Shown: positions 52,056-61,174 of the stretch, piece after piece
Numbering within the stretch: the stretch's first letter is position 1
How the letters are laid out: each line of letters opens with the position of its first letter
Source of the DNA: Ga0074139 sp964515195
GTDB lineage: Bacteria; Bdellovibrionota; Bdellovibrionia; Bdellovibrionales; Bdellovibrionaceae
Reading direction: 5' to 3'
DNA: 64,000 nucleotides
Assembly (NCBI GenBank): GCA_964515195.1
Contig: CAZETK010000006.1
Location: forward strand, 1-64,000
Notes under the pieces: model-generated
The model's database searches: none
What the model was told of the DNA's origin: nothing
The model's input: the letters and a program-made list of their open reading frames with translations, nothing else
Position numbers and translations under genes: made by a program

Positions 52056-54736
52056 TGGGCATACTGAAACTGTTCGAAGGCACAGGTGACTTGTACTGTG
52101 CCATTGCGACTATCAAGACTCCCGAAGGGTCTTTACAGAAAGTCGTGGATGGCGCAGCATTCAGCGTCGGGCGAGCTCCCGACTGTGTGCTTTCTATTCC
52201 TGAAGTTGGGATCAGCCGACTGCATATGCTGGTCACGATTAAGCGTGGTGAAATTTACATCACGGATCAAGGATCTTCGAACGGAACCTTTCTTAATGGA
52301 CAAAAAATTGAATCCAAGCGGTTGATCCGCGTAGCCCCGACTGATGAAATCAAACTTGGTAAGTCTGAGGTCATAATGCAACTCGGTTGCATTGAAAAGC
52401 ATTTCAAGACTGACTACATCGCCGAAAGCTTGCTGCCAAACGAAGAAAAAGACAATTTGATGGGCCTCATAAAAGCCAGTCACCATAAGGCCCAGGAAAT
52501 TGTCGGCATGGCTCAATCCCAAGCCGATCAGCTGGTCAACTTGTCCACAGAAAAGGCTCGTAATATAGAAAATCAAACATTGCTGATGCAAGAAGATATT
52601 CTGTCCAAAGCTCAAGTGGAAAGTCAGCAGATAATTTCTGATACAAAACGCAAATCAGCTCAAATGATTTTTGAAGCAGAAGAAAAAGCGCGAGAAGCCA
52701 CCCATAATATTCATAAAGAAGCCGAGCAGAAACGTCATCAAGCCGACGATTATTATAAGATTCGTACCCAAGAGGCTCAAAAGAAGGCTGATGAAATTAT
52801 CGCTGAACACACGCGCATGGGGCAGGAACTAATCGAGGATCTTCACCGGACGACCGTGGAAAAGGCTGAAAACGAGGCCAAAGAAAAGCTGACTGATCTT
52901 TTTAAGCTTATCGATGAGAAGGCGCAGGAGCTAGACGCTCTTCAGGCGGATTGTGAAGATTACCAAAAAAATAAAAAGTCAGAACTTGATAAAGAAATTG
53001 CAGCCGAACGAGATGAATTTTATAAAAAGTTTGATTTTGAGAAACAAACGACTTTGGATGACCATCATAACCAGGTCGCCATGCTAGAGGCTGAATTCCT
53101 TCATAAGAAAAAAGAACTGGAAGAAGATGAATCCAAACGCGTCCAGGATATTGAAAAGCGGATTCGTGGGTTAACCGAGCGTTTGGAATCCGAACACGCT
53201 GATAAACGGGCTCGGTTAGAGCGTGAATATGCTGATCGAACTGTCAGTATTGAAAAAGACTTTGCGACAAAGCAAAATCGTCTGGAAAACGATTTTCAAT
53301 CCCGCCAGCGGGAATTGGCTGAGTCCTATGACAAAAACCGCGAAGAAATGGAATCCCTTCTTAATAAGCAAAGGGAGAATCTGGAAAGAGAAGTCGAGCT
53401 ACAAAGACAGAATTTGCTTCGGGTTCAGTCAGAACTGGAGCAGTACTCAAGCGATCATTTGGAGCTGAAATCCAAGGTGGCGGATTTGCAGAAGGCTGTT
53501 GATGGCCTTGAAAAAAGCGAGCAAGAAGTCATTAAAGCAATTCAAGACAGACGACAAGAGCTTCAATCCATAGAATCTGAACATGCGCGCGTCTCTGAGG
53601 ATATTCAACACCGCGATCAGGAACTAAAATCACTTCAGCAATCCTATTCGGACCTTAAAAATAAATTTGAGCAAGAAGCCATTAGACTTCAGGATGAACA
53701 GGATCTTGAGGTAAAGAGATTAAAAGAGCAGATCCAAGACCTTCATAGACATCTTGAATCTGAAAAGAAAAGGATCAAGTCTGAAACGGATCTTGAAGTC
53801 CAGCAAAGTCGGGCTGAAGCCGCGAGACGCACTCAGGATATAATGGAGCAGGAAAAAGCCAAGCTGGAGGAATACCGCTCTAAGGTCCTTCAAGAAAAGA
53901 AACAGCTGGATATTAATTTTGAAAAGACTAAAAAAGAGTTTGAAACCCAGACTCGTGAAATGATGGAAGTCGAGAAGCAAAAACTTGAAGATCATAAGCG
54001 AGACTTTTTATCTTTACTTAATCAACAGCGAAATGTGGTGATCAACGAGATTACAAAAGCTATTTTTAAAGTGAGCAAATCATCTGGAGCTGATTTTAGC
54101 GGAGAAATGATTGATGAGGCCGTAGGCGGAGTTTTTGACTCTCATGTGGCCGAATTTTCTTTGACAACCCACACAAATAAAACTGTTGAGTCCAGCCGTG
54201 CATTGAAAGCCAAATGGTTGGGTTATGGCGTGGCGGCTACGCTAAGTTTTGTGTTAACATTTGTCTTTTTAATTCAGCCTCAAATCAACCGCAATGTGGC
54301 TGGCACCGAAGAAAATGCAAAAGCAGTTGCAGAAGCTATGATTCGACCTAAGTTTGAAAGAGATTTGAGTTTAGAGCTTCATGTGGGCTATTTGGATTCC
54401 GTCTTGAAAACACAAAGGTATGCAGAAATATTCACTGATCCAGAGCTTCAAAAGAAATGGACTGACTTTGCCATTTCCTATATGTACGAAACCTGGAGAG
54501 TTCCGGAAGAAAAAACGATCAACGTAGTGGCTATTTCCAGAACTCTGGTGACTTCACTGGAGCAGGAAGCAGCTGAAATGGACGCACAATTTGCGAAGGC
54601 TAAGATCGAAAAGTTAAAAGAAGTCGAGTCCGAAGCGATCAAACGCATGGCAGATGCTTTGGGAACGGAAGTGAAGTACCAAGCCTTTAAGCGTAAAGAA
54701 AAAGAGTTTTTTGAGCAATATATCCTGAATCAGTAG
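52055..54736 (+). CDS. FHA-domain protein with very long coiled coil and C-terminal membrane helix
   Basis: The protein is 893 aa. Residues 35-95 are an FHA phosphothreonine-binding domain: FSVGRAPDCVLSIPEVGISR, then LHMLVTI, and SSNGTFLNGQKI. Residues of about 130-700 are an almost continuous Glu/Lys/Gln-rich coiled coil. A single membrane helix follows at about 722-742 (LGYGVAATLSFVLTFVFLIQ), then about 150 helical residues, presumably periplasmic. ATG 52055 overlaps the ZorA-like stop (TGATG), so the longer TTG start is rejected. The coupling suggests that it works with the stator pair, perhaps as the cytoplasmic arm that these ZorA and ZorB proteins lack. Confidence 0.8.
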   Translation: MGILKLFEGTGDLYCAIATIKTPEGSLQKVVDGAAFSVGRAPDCVLSIPEVGISRLHMLVTIKRGEIYITDQGSSNGTFLNGQKIESKRLIRVAPTDEIKLGKSEVIMQLGCIEKHFKTDYIAESLLPNEEKDNLMGLIKASHHKAQEIVGMAQSQADQLVNLSTEKARNIENQTLLMQEDILSKAQVESQQIISDTKRKSAQMIFEAEEKAREATHNIHKEAEQKRHQADDYYKIRTQEAQKKADEIIAEHTRMGQELIEDLHRTTVEKAENEAKEKLTDLFKLIDEKAQELDALQADCEDYQKNKKSELDKEIAAERDEFYKKFDFEKQTTLDDHHNQVAMLEAEFLHKKKELEEDESKRVQDIEKRIRGLTERLESEHADKRARLEREYADRTVSIEKDFATKQNRLENDFQSRQRELAESYDKNREEMESLLNKQRENLEREVELQRQNLLRVQSELEQYSSDHLELKSKVADLQKAVDGLEKSEQEVIKAIQDRRQELQSIESEHARVSEDIQHRDQELKSLQQSYSDLKNKFEQEAIRLQDEQDLEVKRLKEQIQDLHRHLESEKKRIKSETDLEVQQSRAEAARRTQDIMEQEKAKLEEYRSKVLQEKKQLDINFEKTKKEFETQTREMMEVEKQKLEDHKRDFLSLLNQQRNVVINEITKAIFKVSKSSGADFSGEMIDEAVGGVFDSHVAEFSLTTHTNKTVESSRALKAKWLGYGVAATLSFVLTFVFLIQPQINRNVAGTEENAKAVAEAMIRPKFERDLSLELHVGYLDSVLKTQRYAEIFTDPELQKKWTDFAISYMYETWRVPEEKTINVVAISRTLVTSLEQEAAEMDAQFAKAKIEKLKEVESEAIKRMADALGTEVKYQAFKRKEKEFFEQYILNQ

Positions 54737-54870
54737 TTCCACGATTTCTGTTCATGTTATGCCGAATCGAATGCCCACTTCTGACATATTTTTTCTTATC
54801 ACGACCTGAGTCATCTAATATTGAATATCTCACATTTAGCCTGATAAGCTTTCGCTATAAGGAGCACATT

Positions 54871-55260
54871 ATGGCATCTATATTTACAAAAATTATTCAA
54901 GGCGAGTTGCCATCTTATAAAATTGCAGAAGATGAATTGACTATCGCCTTTCTAGCTTTGGATCAGGTGAACCTGGGGCATACTCTGGTTGTCCCGAAAG
55001 TTGAGATTGATCATTGGTGGCAGGTGCCCGAGGAAGTCTATCATCAGGTGAATCTAAACGCACAAAAAATAGGAAAGGCGATCATGAAAGCCACTAATTG
55101 CCCTCGAGTTGGACAGATGGTGGCAGGATTCGAAGTGCCTCATTTTCACCTGCATTTAATTCCAGCGTGGAGCATTCCCGATCTGAATTTTGCTAGAGCC
55201 CGCCGCTATAGTGACGATGAGATGAGAAAGATTCAAAGTGAGATCACAAAAAATCTTTAA
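54871..55260 (+). CDS. HIT-family protein
   Basis: The 129-aa histidine-triad protein has TKIIQGELPSYKIAEDELTI, LGHTLVVPKVEIDHWWQV and the triad VPHFHLHLIP. Such proteins hydrolyse nucleotide phosphoramidates or dinucleotide phosphates. I chose ATG 54871 because AAGGAG lies directly before it and the HIT core begins there; the longer frame from 54754 has no such site. Confidence 0.94.
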   Translation: MASIFTKIIQGELPSYKIAEDELTIAFLALDQVNLGHTLVVPKVEIDHWWQVPEEVYHQVNLNAQKIGKAIMKATNCPRVGQMVAGFEVPHFHLHLIPAWSIPDLNFARARRYSDDEMRKIQSEITKNL

Positions 55261-55330
55261 ATGAATCAGATTCAATTCTCTTATGGATTTATTTCTTGGG
55301 TATTTTGCCAATTTTCAGTATTCTGTGTTC

Positions 55331-55529
55331 AGCCATTCTGATGGCTTGGAAGGAGGTGGTGCTATGGTTTTATGTGACAGTACCGTGGCGGAGGTGATGG
55401 CTTCCTAGCTTGACCCTACAAGTGTCAAAGCTGGAAGGCATAACATCTGCCATCTACTACAACGAATTAAACCATTTACTTTGTTTAATTTGTCACCGAA
55501 GGCGTCCTAAAGGGCGCCTTCCTTTTTTT
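55331..55529 (+). ncRNA. Candidate structured RNA or leader with a mini-ORF
   Basis: Four hairpins follow each other: 55331-55346 (AGCCAT/ATGGCT), about 55407-55432 (AGCTTGAC/GTCAAAGCT with a bulge), 55465-55490 (perfect 8 bp, AATTAAAC/GTTTAATT), and the terminator at 55498-55529. Between the first two is a very strong ribosome site, AAGGAGGTGG, before ATG 55364, which encodes only MVLCDSTVAEVMAS before TAG 55406-55408. No gene follows on this strand before the terminator. A small RNA or regulated leader peptide is likely; no known RNA family is recognised. Confidence 0.4.
55498..55529 (+). terminator. Intrinsic terminator at the end of the candidate RNA
   Basis: A 10-bp stem (55498-55507 with 55512-55521, one G-T) around TAAA, then C and seven T. 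Confidence 0.9.
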
Positions 55530-55614
55530 GGGAGACCGGCTTGAAGAGAATTGTGAAAGTAATCCGATAAAAGCTTTTTAATTGTAGCTCAAATACTCGA
55601 TTTGTTGGATGGTT

Positions 55615-55824
55615 CTAATTCAGAGTATGAATTCTAGCGCGGATCTTGACGTCGCATTCAGGACAGTAGGCTTCCTCTTTGATTTGTGCATCCGAATCAT
55701 TACGTATATGTTTTAACTGTAGTGGAGAGCGACATAAGGCGCAGTTTCCATGACTTTGGACAAAGTTCTGATGAGAGTGAGTTTCTATTTTTTCAAAGTA
55801 ATCGATCTTATTTGCGGCACTCAT
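55615..55824 (-). CDS. Small zinc-ribbon-like protein, 69 aa
   Basis: Two C-x2-C pairs (CALCRSPL and YCPECDVK) are 28 residues apart, as in small zinc ribbons. GGAGG at five to nine bases before ATG 55824 fixes the start; the longer frame (81 aa) is rejected. There is no signal peptide. It is probably cytoplasmic. Function is unknown. Confidence 0.72.
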   Translation of the reverse strand: MSAANKIDYFEKIETHSHQNFVQSHGNCALCRSPLQLKHIRNDSDAQIKEEAYCPECDVKIRARIHTLN

Positions 55825-55947
55825 AGAACCTCCGGGATAAGCCATTATTGTCGGAAGCAAGATCCGTTCCTCGGACTTCAGTCGGGGGTGCTAATTACGA
55901 TTTCCCGTTTAAAATTTTGCTCAGAAGACTTCCTATAGGAGGTCTAG

Positions 55948-56880
55948 ATGTTTCAAAAACTAAACTTAGTGGTCCTGTGTATTTTTATGTCGGCGTGTAT
56001 TCAAATTCGTGATCCTGAAAAGAAAACACCAGCGAGCCAAAATTCCCCGGGTCCTGTGCAAAACTTGTCACTCGAGGTTCAAAAATTATCTTATGAAATT
56101 CAGCCTTTGTCACAACCACAGCATTATCTTGTGCGGTTCTTCGGGGTAGCGGCAGATGAAAAATTCATCCTTCAGCGGCAGCCAGTCGGCGCTCAGGAAA
56201 AGCCGGTCTTGATAGAAAACTTAGAAGACCTTCTGATAGCTCCCGGTCAATACCAGTATAGACTGCAACAGGGGCATCACGAGGAAACAGTATCAGTCAC
56301 AATTCCCCAAGACCTGGTTCTGACAGGTGCTATTAATTTAACCCAGCTGCCCTTAGTGGATGTGAAAGATAGCTCTGATTATACTAAAAAGCTTTCATTG
56401 ACTGATGGCCGTTTGTTTTTACGGGCGAATACCGTTCTCACCACGGGTGGTGCGAGGGTTCTGATCGAGGCTGACGCGATCGAAAGTGAAGGGGCTATTT
56501 TGCAAACCTTTACGCCTAACTTTCGCGTACCCAATGGGAACGCGCCGAGTGGAGGTCTGATTCATTTAAAAACTCGATCCATGCGAGGAAGTCTTCATGT
56601 GACAATGCGTGGACTGGATGGACCTTCAGCCTTGATCTGGCCGCTTCCTGGTAAAATTATGCAGCGGGATGGCTTTCATGGAGGTAATTCGGGGCTGTTA
56701 ATTGTTGAAATCCAGGATATGGCCCGTGCTTCAATAACTTATGATATTGTAGCGGGTAAGGGAGGCCAAGGAGCAGAGGTTAAAAATCAACCCAGAGGTA
56801 AGCCAGGACATGACGGAATTTTGCAACCCCCTTGCTTATTAAGAAATAACAAATGCGAAGAGCTAAAGGCCTATAATTAA
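55948..56880 (+). CDS. Predicted lipoprotein, 310 aa
   Basis: A signal peptide with lipobox (VVLCIFMSAC) is followed by a Pro/Ser/Gln spacer. The mature part is beta-rich. The C-terminal third (GGLIHLKTRSMRGSLHVTMR, GKGGQGAEVKNQPRGKPGHD) has Gly-rich turns that resemble a small beta-solenoid or collagen-like end, but no family is recognised. SD TAGGAGG precedes ATG 55948. It converges on ddl with a four-base overlap of the ends (56877-56880). Confidence 0.72.
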   Translation: MFQKLNLVVLCIFMSACIQIRDPEKKTPASQNSPGPVQNLSLEVQKLSYEIQPLSQPQHYLVRFFGVAADEKFILQRQPVGAQEKPVLIENLEDLLIAPGQYQYRLQQGHHEETVSVTIPQDLVLTGAINLTQLPLVDVKDSSDYTKKLSLTDGRLFLRANTVLTTGGARVLIEADAIESEGAILQTFTPNFRVPNGNAPSGGLIHLKTRSMRGSLHVTMRGLDGPSALIWPLPGKIMQRDGFHGGNSGLLIVEIQDMARASITYDIVAGKGGQGAEVKNQPRGKPGHDGILQPPCLLRNNKCEELKAYN

Positions 56881-57957
56881 GTAGGCTCAGCTTCCATCAA
56901 GGCCAGGTAACTAAAAAAGACCTGGCTTTCTTTTTTGTGCTTTTCGAGGGCTAACTGAATCAGTTCTGTTATGAGTGTTGAATAACCAATACCAGAGGTT
57001 TCCCACATTTTGGGGTACATCGAAATGGATGTGAACCCAGGAATCGTGTTCAATTCATTGACGTAAACTTCACCGGATTTCTTGATAAAAAAATCAACCC
57101 GAGCCATTCCATCACAAGCCATTGTCTTAAAGGTTGAAACTGCTACGTCTTGAATTTTTTTGACTAGATCTGCAGGTAAAGATGCGGGTGCTTCTGTTCG
57201 CGCACCATTTTCATCCAGATATTTGGCCTCATAGGAATAAAATTCCGAGTTGAGAATAATTTCTCCAGGCAAGGAAGCTTTTGGATTGTTGTTAAGGCCT
57301 AGTACAGAACATTCAATCTCGCGCCCTTCCACATACTCTTCCGCTAAGACTCTGTCGTCATATTGGAAGGCATCCTGAAGTTTGGGGGCGAAGTCTTCTT
57401 CAGACTTAATTTTATGAACTCCAACTGAGGAACCTGTGTTGGCAGGTTTAATGAAAAAAGGAAGGCCCAGCCTGGATTTGACATCTTGGAAGCTAGTCTT
57501 TTCACTGGAATGCAAAACTATGTATTTAGCATTCTGAATACCNNNNNNNNNNACTTATAGCAGAGCTTAAAACACCACAGCCGACAAAGGGTAAGTTCAT
57601 CATCTTGAATAGCCCTTGAATAGTGCCATCCTCACCAAAGGTGCCATGAAGAACTGGAAAAGCCACATCCACCTCAAAACTCACACCTTTATCCAACAGA
57701 AAAAAAGATGGCTGGCTTTGGCGGCAAATCAGGGATGTTGGTTGGGCATCCTTAGGCAACTGAGAGTCCGAAAGCGCTGTCAGTTTTTTTAAGGAGTCCT
57801 GAGAGATGTGATACCAGCTGCCCTCTTTGGAAATTCCGATCAAATAGCCTTCAAAGTTGTTTTTGTCTAAGGCTTCAAATACGTTTTTGATGGAGCGAAC
57901 GGAAATTTCGTGTTCAGAGGAGCGACCGCCGAAAATCAGTGCGACTTTTTTCTTCAT
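56877..57957 (-). CDS. ddl: D-alanine-D-alanine ligase, interrupted by an assembly gap
   Basis: Both sides of the 10 N belong to one gene. Upstream in reading direction, KVALIFGGRSSEHEISVRSI and VAFPVLHGTFGEDGTIQGLF are the Ddl N-domain. After the gap, GLPFFIKPANTGSSVGVHKI, EEYVEGREIECSVLG, EIILNSEFYSYEAKYLD, MARVDFFIKKSGEVYVNELN and TIPGFTSISMYPKMW complete the ATP-grasp fold. The enzyme makes D-Ala-D-Ala for peptidoglycan in the cytoplasm. The missing part is the M-D-K helix region, expected after VLSSAIS. The start is ATG 57957. Confidence 0.95.
57543..57552. other. 10-N assembly gap in ddl
   Basis: Family alignment expects about 13 residues (M-D-K-D-x-x-K-x-x-L type, about 39 bases) between SSAIS and GIQNAKYIVL. 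Only 10 N are present, so the true gap is probably longer. Confidence 0.8.
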
Positions 57958-58004
57958 AGTGATTCTAGATTATTACATCGCACTAAAAAGTAAATCTGAT
58001 TTTC

Positions 58005-58797
58005 TTATTGCTGCATCCCCTCAGAGCAATAACTCACGACCTTGGAAATTTCCTGAACCCCGGGGGCCACGCGAATGGTATGACGAAGCTTGCTGGATTG
58101 GCTTTCGCCAGTCTGGTAGTCATAAATATGGACCTGACGAGTGACCCCAAGGACTCGTACTGGAGTGGTGGGGAACTCCACTGTGCCCCCAACTTTCGGC
58201 AGTCACAGACATATTAGAGCAGGTGATCCTCACGTTGTAACGGTCCGTGGAGAAACCTTGGCAGAACCCCCGGAGGCTGATGATATAATCCCAAGAGTGA
58301 ATGGTTTTATCGTTTCCATCATCAAAGAATTCATAATACCCATCCGAATTAACCGCGAGGATGGTTTTTCGAGTGGTGGTAATTTCTTTGGCTTGCCCGT
58401 CAGAATCTCGCTCGATGATTCGAACTTCATAAGTGATTTGACGCTGCTGTGGATTGGGCGGGCATTGAGTGTTTCCATTCTCATCCAGGATCGGTTGGCC
58501 CAATTCATCTTGAAGGGTTGGGTAACATTCAACTGAAGTCACTTTTAGCTCGCGACGAAAAATTTCGCGAATTAAGCTGTTAGATATATTGATGGTTTCA
58601 ATTCGCAGGTCATGATCACCCACCTTGATGTCAGTGGGTTTGATGCTTCCAACGCCAATAAGGGAATCCAATGCTTTCTCATAATTTTCACTCGAGACAA
58701 GTTCTTCTTGTTTTTCTTTTGGCGCTTCCAAAAAACAAGAGGTCAGCCATATTAAAGAAAATACTGCGATCATCAGATTTCTAAGAAGTGTTTTCAT
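58005..58797 (-). pseudogene. Lipoprotein gene with a single-base frameshift
   Basis: A lipobox (LIWLTSC) starts the reading frame at 58797. It runs in phase through RITCSNMSVTAE, then yields a low-complexity end (SWGHSGVPHHSSTSPWGHSS) stopping at 58120. In the next frame the sequence continues sensibly: VGGTVEFPTTPVRVLG, VHIYDYQTGESQSSK, HTIRVAPGVQEISKVV, to TAA at 58005. The switch falls in the AAA/GGGGG run at 58186-58196. Removing one base gives a 263-aa protein. It is either a sequencing/assembly indel or a real frameshift. Function is unknown. Confidence 0.75.
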
Positions 58798-58873
58798 GCC
58801 GAATCCTTGTTATTTATCTATTTACTTTCAGCTGGAGCCTTGGCTAGGAGGGCTTTCTGGAGGGAGAGTTTCA

Positions 58874-59962
58874 TCAGACTGAGTCCCATCCCCAAATCCA
58901 CAGCGGAAGAGGAAGAAGCTTTGAAATTGTTTCGGCAGATCGGGGATTTTGGAAGTCTAGCATTTTAAAATCCACCGGACTGAATAGTAGCCGAACTAAA
59001 TCTTCTTCATGTTTAACGATCAGAAGATCTTGCCCCACTCCAAACAAATAGCCTTGTCCGCGCCTTTCAAGGACAAAATCAACGATTCCTTCAGCCCGGT
59101 AAGCCCGCTTTATTTTTGCGAAAAAACCTTCCCCATCCACAATCTTGATCATTCCTAGAAAGCCTTCAAACTGAGAAGTCAGGGCCTTCAACTTCGCGTT
59201 CAAGTTTTGCGCATGATAAGGTGTGATGATGGTGATAGGCGCCTGCTTCACTTTCAAGATGTAGCTTAAGAGAGACAGTAGCTCTGGAACGTGACCACCC
59301 CACTCGTGAATATAGTTCTGCAAATCGGCGCCTTTACCCTCGACGGCATAGGCCCCCAAGGTGCCATCGGGCTTCCAAGAGGTGTAGAGCTGGGTTTGGG
59401 GGATTTTCAGATAGTTTCTGATTTCTTCGGCTGTTCGCACCGTTCCCACAGTGTGTTGGGAATAAAGCCGAGCAATTGCTTCGGCAGAAACGTTTTTATC
59501 AGATGAATAGCGCAGGCCAGGGGCGGGGGCTTCGAATTCCTCTGTCAAGGTAGCGCTTAATTCCGTTCCAGCCAGCTCGAATCCCAATTTACGATAGTAA
59601 TCATGAAGATTGGTCCAAAGAATGGCGAAGTCGCACTTCTGGTCTTTTGCGATATTCAGGCAATCTTGTAAAACTTTCTGACTAAACCCCTGGTTACGGT
59701 AAGTTTCGTTAGTCACCACAGAGCCAATTCCAGCGGCCTTATAAATGATGTGAGGAGACTTAATAATCATTGGTTTTACGACGGCATGAGACACAAATTC
59801 ATTGTTGTGAGTCATGATCCTGATATTGTGTCGATTCTGAAGATTCAGCGCAGTAGGATACTCGGTCTCAATTGACCAGGTGTGTTCTGGTCGTAGCGAC
59901 GAGGTTAAAAATTTCACAAGCTGCGGCCACTCTGACTCTGTGAGGGGGCGAGGTCCTTCCAT
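58874..59962 (-). CDS. GNAT-family N-acetyltransferase, 362 aa
   Basis: The N-terminal half has a GNAT fold: GIGSVVTNETYRNQGFSQKV holds the acetyl-CoA loop R-N-Q-G-F-S, and FAILWTNLHDYYRKLGFELA is the usual beta5-alpha4 end. A second half of about 190 residues follows, making it look like a tandem, Eis-type arrangement, with the second module degenerate. I chose ATG 59962, behind AAGGAGA; the longer frame from 60028 lacks a ribosome site. Substrate unknown. Confidence 0.78.
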   Translation of the reverse strand: MEGPRPLTESEWPQLVKFLTSSLRPEHTWSIETEYPTALNLQNRHNIRIMTHNNEFVSHAVVKPMIIKSPHIIYKAAGIGSVVTNETYRNQGFSQKVLQDCLNIAKDQKCDFAILWTNLHDYYRKLGFELAGTELSATLTEEFEAPAPGLRYSSDKNVSAEAIARLYSQHTVGTVRTAEEIRNYLKIPQTQLYTSWKPDGTLGAYAVEGKGADLQNYIHEWGGHVPELLSLLSYILKVKQAPITIITPYHAQNLNAKLKALTSQFEGFLGMIKIVDGEGFFAKIKRAYRAEGIVDFVLERRGQGYLFGVGQDLLIVKHEEDLVRLLFSPVDFKMLDFQNPRSAETISKLLPLPLWIWGWDSV

Positions 59963-60044
59963 TTTCACTCTCCTTCTATCTTTCAGTTTCTCATAGGAGG
60001 AGAAGGGGGAGGGAGCCAGAGCTTTCAAAATTGCGACAAAGGAC

Positions 60045-60074
60045 TTGGAATTCTTGGTGTATTTCGATTATAGT
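60045..60074 (+). promoter_or_regulatory. Possible sigma-70 promoter before the ferredoxin gene
   Basis: TTGGAA (60045-60050), an 18-base spacer, and TATAGT (60069-60074). It is a fair match and lies 86 bases before the ferredoxin start. Confidence 0.3.
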
Positions 60075-60159
60075 GTGCCTGTTTTGAAGATTGCCTAGGT
60101 CTTTGATCCAAGAAGAGCAGGAGCGGGTGAAGACCGTAGGTCGCGGTAGAGGAGTTCAA

Positions 60160-60405
60160 GTGGCTGACATCAAAATGAAGTACAAGGATAATAAACCCGG
60201 AAAGATGTTTGTCGACCAATCTTGTATTGCTTGTAATGCCTGTGTTTTATCAGCTCCTAATAATTTCTCCATGGACGAAGAAGATGGCCATGCCTATGTC
60301 AGCAAACAGCCAGATTCTCCCGATGAAGAAGCCGCTTGCAAAGAAGCCCAAGACGGCTGTCCCGTTGAGGCCATCGGAGATTTTGGTGACCAAGAGTCTG
60401 AGTAA
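60160..60405 (+). CDS. [4Fe-4S] ferredoxin
   Basis: The 81-aa protein has DQSCIACNACVLSAPNNFSM, then QDGCPVEAIGDFG. The C-x2-C-x2-C ... C-P arrangement binds one 4Fe-4S cluster. The GTG start at 60160 has GAGGAG five bases upstream and is chosen over the longer frame at 60091. The acidic C-terminus is typical. It overlaps the nth gene by about 20 bases, so the two are probably one transcript; it could supply electrons or simply be a neighbour of the Fe-S enzyme Nth. Confidence 0.9.
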   Translation: MADIKMKYKDNKPGKMFVDQSCIACNACVLSAPNNFSMDEEDGHAYVSKQPDSPDEEAACKEAQDGCPVEAIGDFGDQESE

Positions 60406-61123
60406 TAAAACTCAAGTTCGATCTAAGACTTCTGGCCGCGTCTTAAAATCTAAAAAATCAATGATTCCATCGCCTGTCGATAAGACTCTTAAGCTGCTAA
60501 AAAAGCATTATCCTGATGCCCATTGTGCCCTTGATCATTCCACCCCTTTTCAGCTATTGGTGGCCACTATTCTTTCCGCCCAATGCACAGACGAGCGAGT
60601 TAACAAAGTCACTCCCATGCTTTTTGCCCAATATCCTGATCCACAAAGTCTTTCGACAGCTTCTTTAGATGATGTTGAACAATTGATTAGAAGCACGAAT
60701 TTTTTTAGGAACAAAGCCAAAAACCTAATCGGAATGGCGCAGGTCCTGATGGATCGGTTCCAAGGACAAATTCCCATGGACTTGGAAGCTCTCGTTACCC
60801 TGCCAGGTGTGGGGCGAAAGACGGCGAATGTGGTTTTAGGCAATGCTTTTAATATAACCTCGGGGATCGTCGTCGATACTCATGTGGCACGTCTGTCCCA
60901 ACGTCTGGGGTGGTCTGGGCAAAAAGAGCCTGTTAAAATTGAAGCTGATTTGATGAAGATTATTCCCCGCAACCATTGGGTTCAGATTTCCCACGAGTTG
61001 ATTTTTCATGGAAGACAAATCTGCAAGGCTCGCCGTCCTGATTGTGAAAACTGCTTTCTGGTTGAGATCTGCCCTAAAATTAATGTAGATATCCAAATTG
61101 TGAGCCCCAACCGTCGGAAGTAG
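60386..61123 (+). CDS. nth: Endonuclease III (Nth)
   Basis: Nth is a base-excision DNA glycosylase/AP lyase for oxidised pyrimidines. The helix-hairpin-helix TLPGVGRKTANVVLGNAF carries the catalytic Lys145, and VVDTHVARLSQRLG carries Asp164. The end CKARRPDCENCFLVEICP is the C-x6-C-x2-C-x5-C cluster for 4Fe-4S. I chose GTG 60386 because GGAG lies six bases upstream; it is in the end of the ferredoxin gene. The first 25 residues are a basic tail. Confidence 0.94.
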   Translation: MTKSLSNKTQVRSKTSGRVLKSKKSMIPSPVDKTLKLLKKHYPDAHCALDHSTPFQLLVATILSAQCTDERVNKVTPMLFAQYPDPQSLSTASLDDVEQLIRSTNFFRNKAKNLIGMAQVLMDRFQGQIPMDLEALVTLPGVGRKTANVVLGNAFNITSGIVVDTHVARLSQRLGWSGQKEPVKIEADLMKIIPRNHWVQISHELIFHGRQICKARRPDCENCFLVEICPKINVDIQIVSPNRRK

Positions 61124-61174
61124 AGCTTTCATCATCTGATTGCTTATTTGGAAGAGGGGCTCTAAATTGAACAC

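Noticed and set aside
49430..54736. A complete Zorya anti-phage system
   Set aside because: The stator-like genes match in architecture, but no ZorC, ZorD or ZorE-like gene (helicase, HNH nuclease) lies in the flanks, and flanking genes are citrate synthase and a HIT protein.
46201..55408. Two in-frame TAG codons (46201-46203 and 55406-55408) as a hint of amber recoding
   Set aside because: Many genes in the window end normally at TAG (for example at 6434, 9589, 17097, 49169, 54736, 61123 and 61657), so TAG is an ordinary stop here. The second case is only a mini-ORF.
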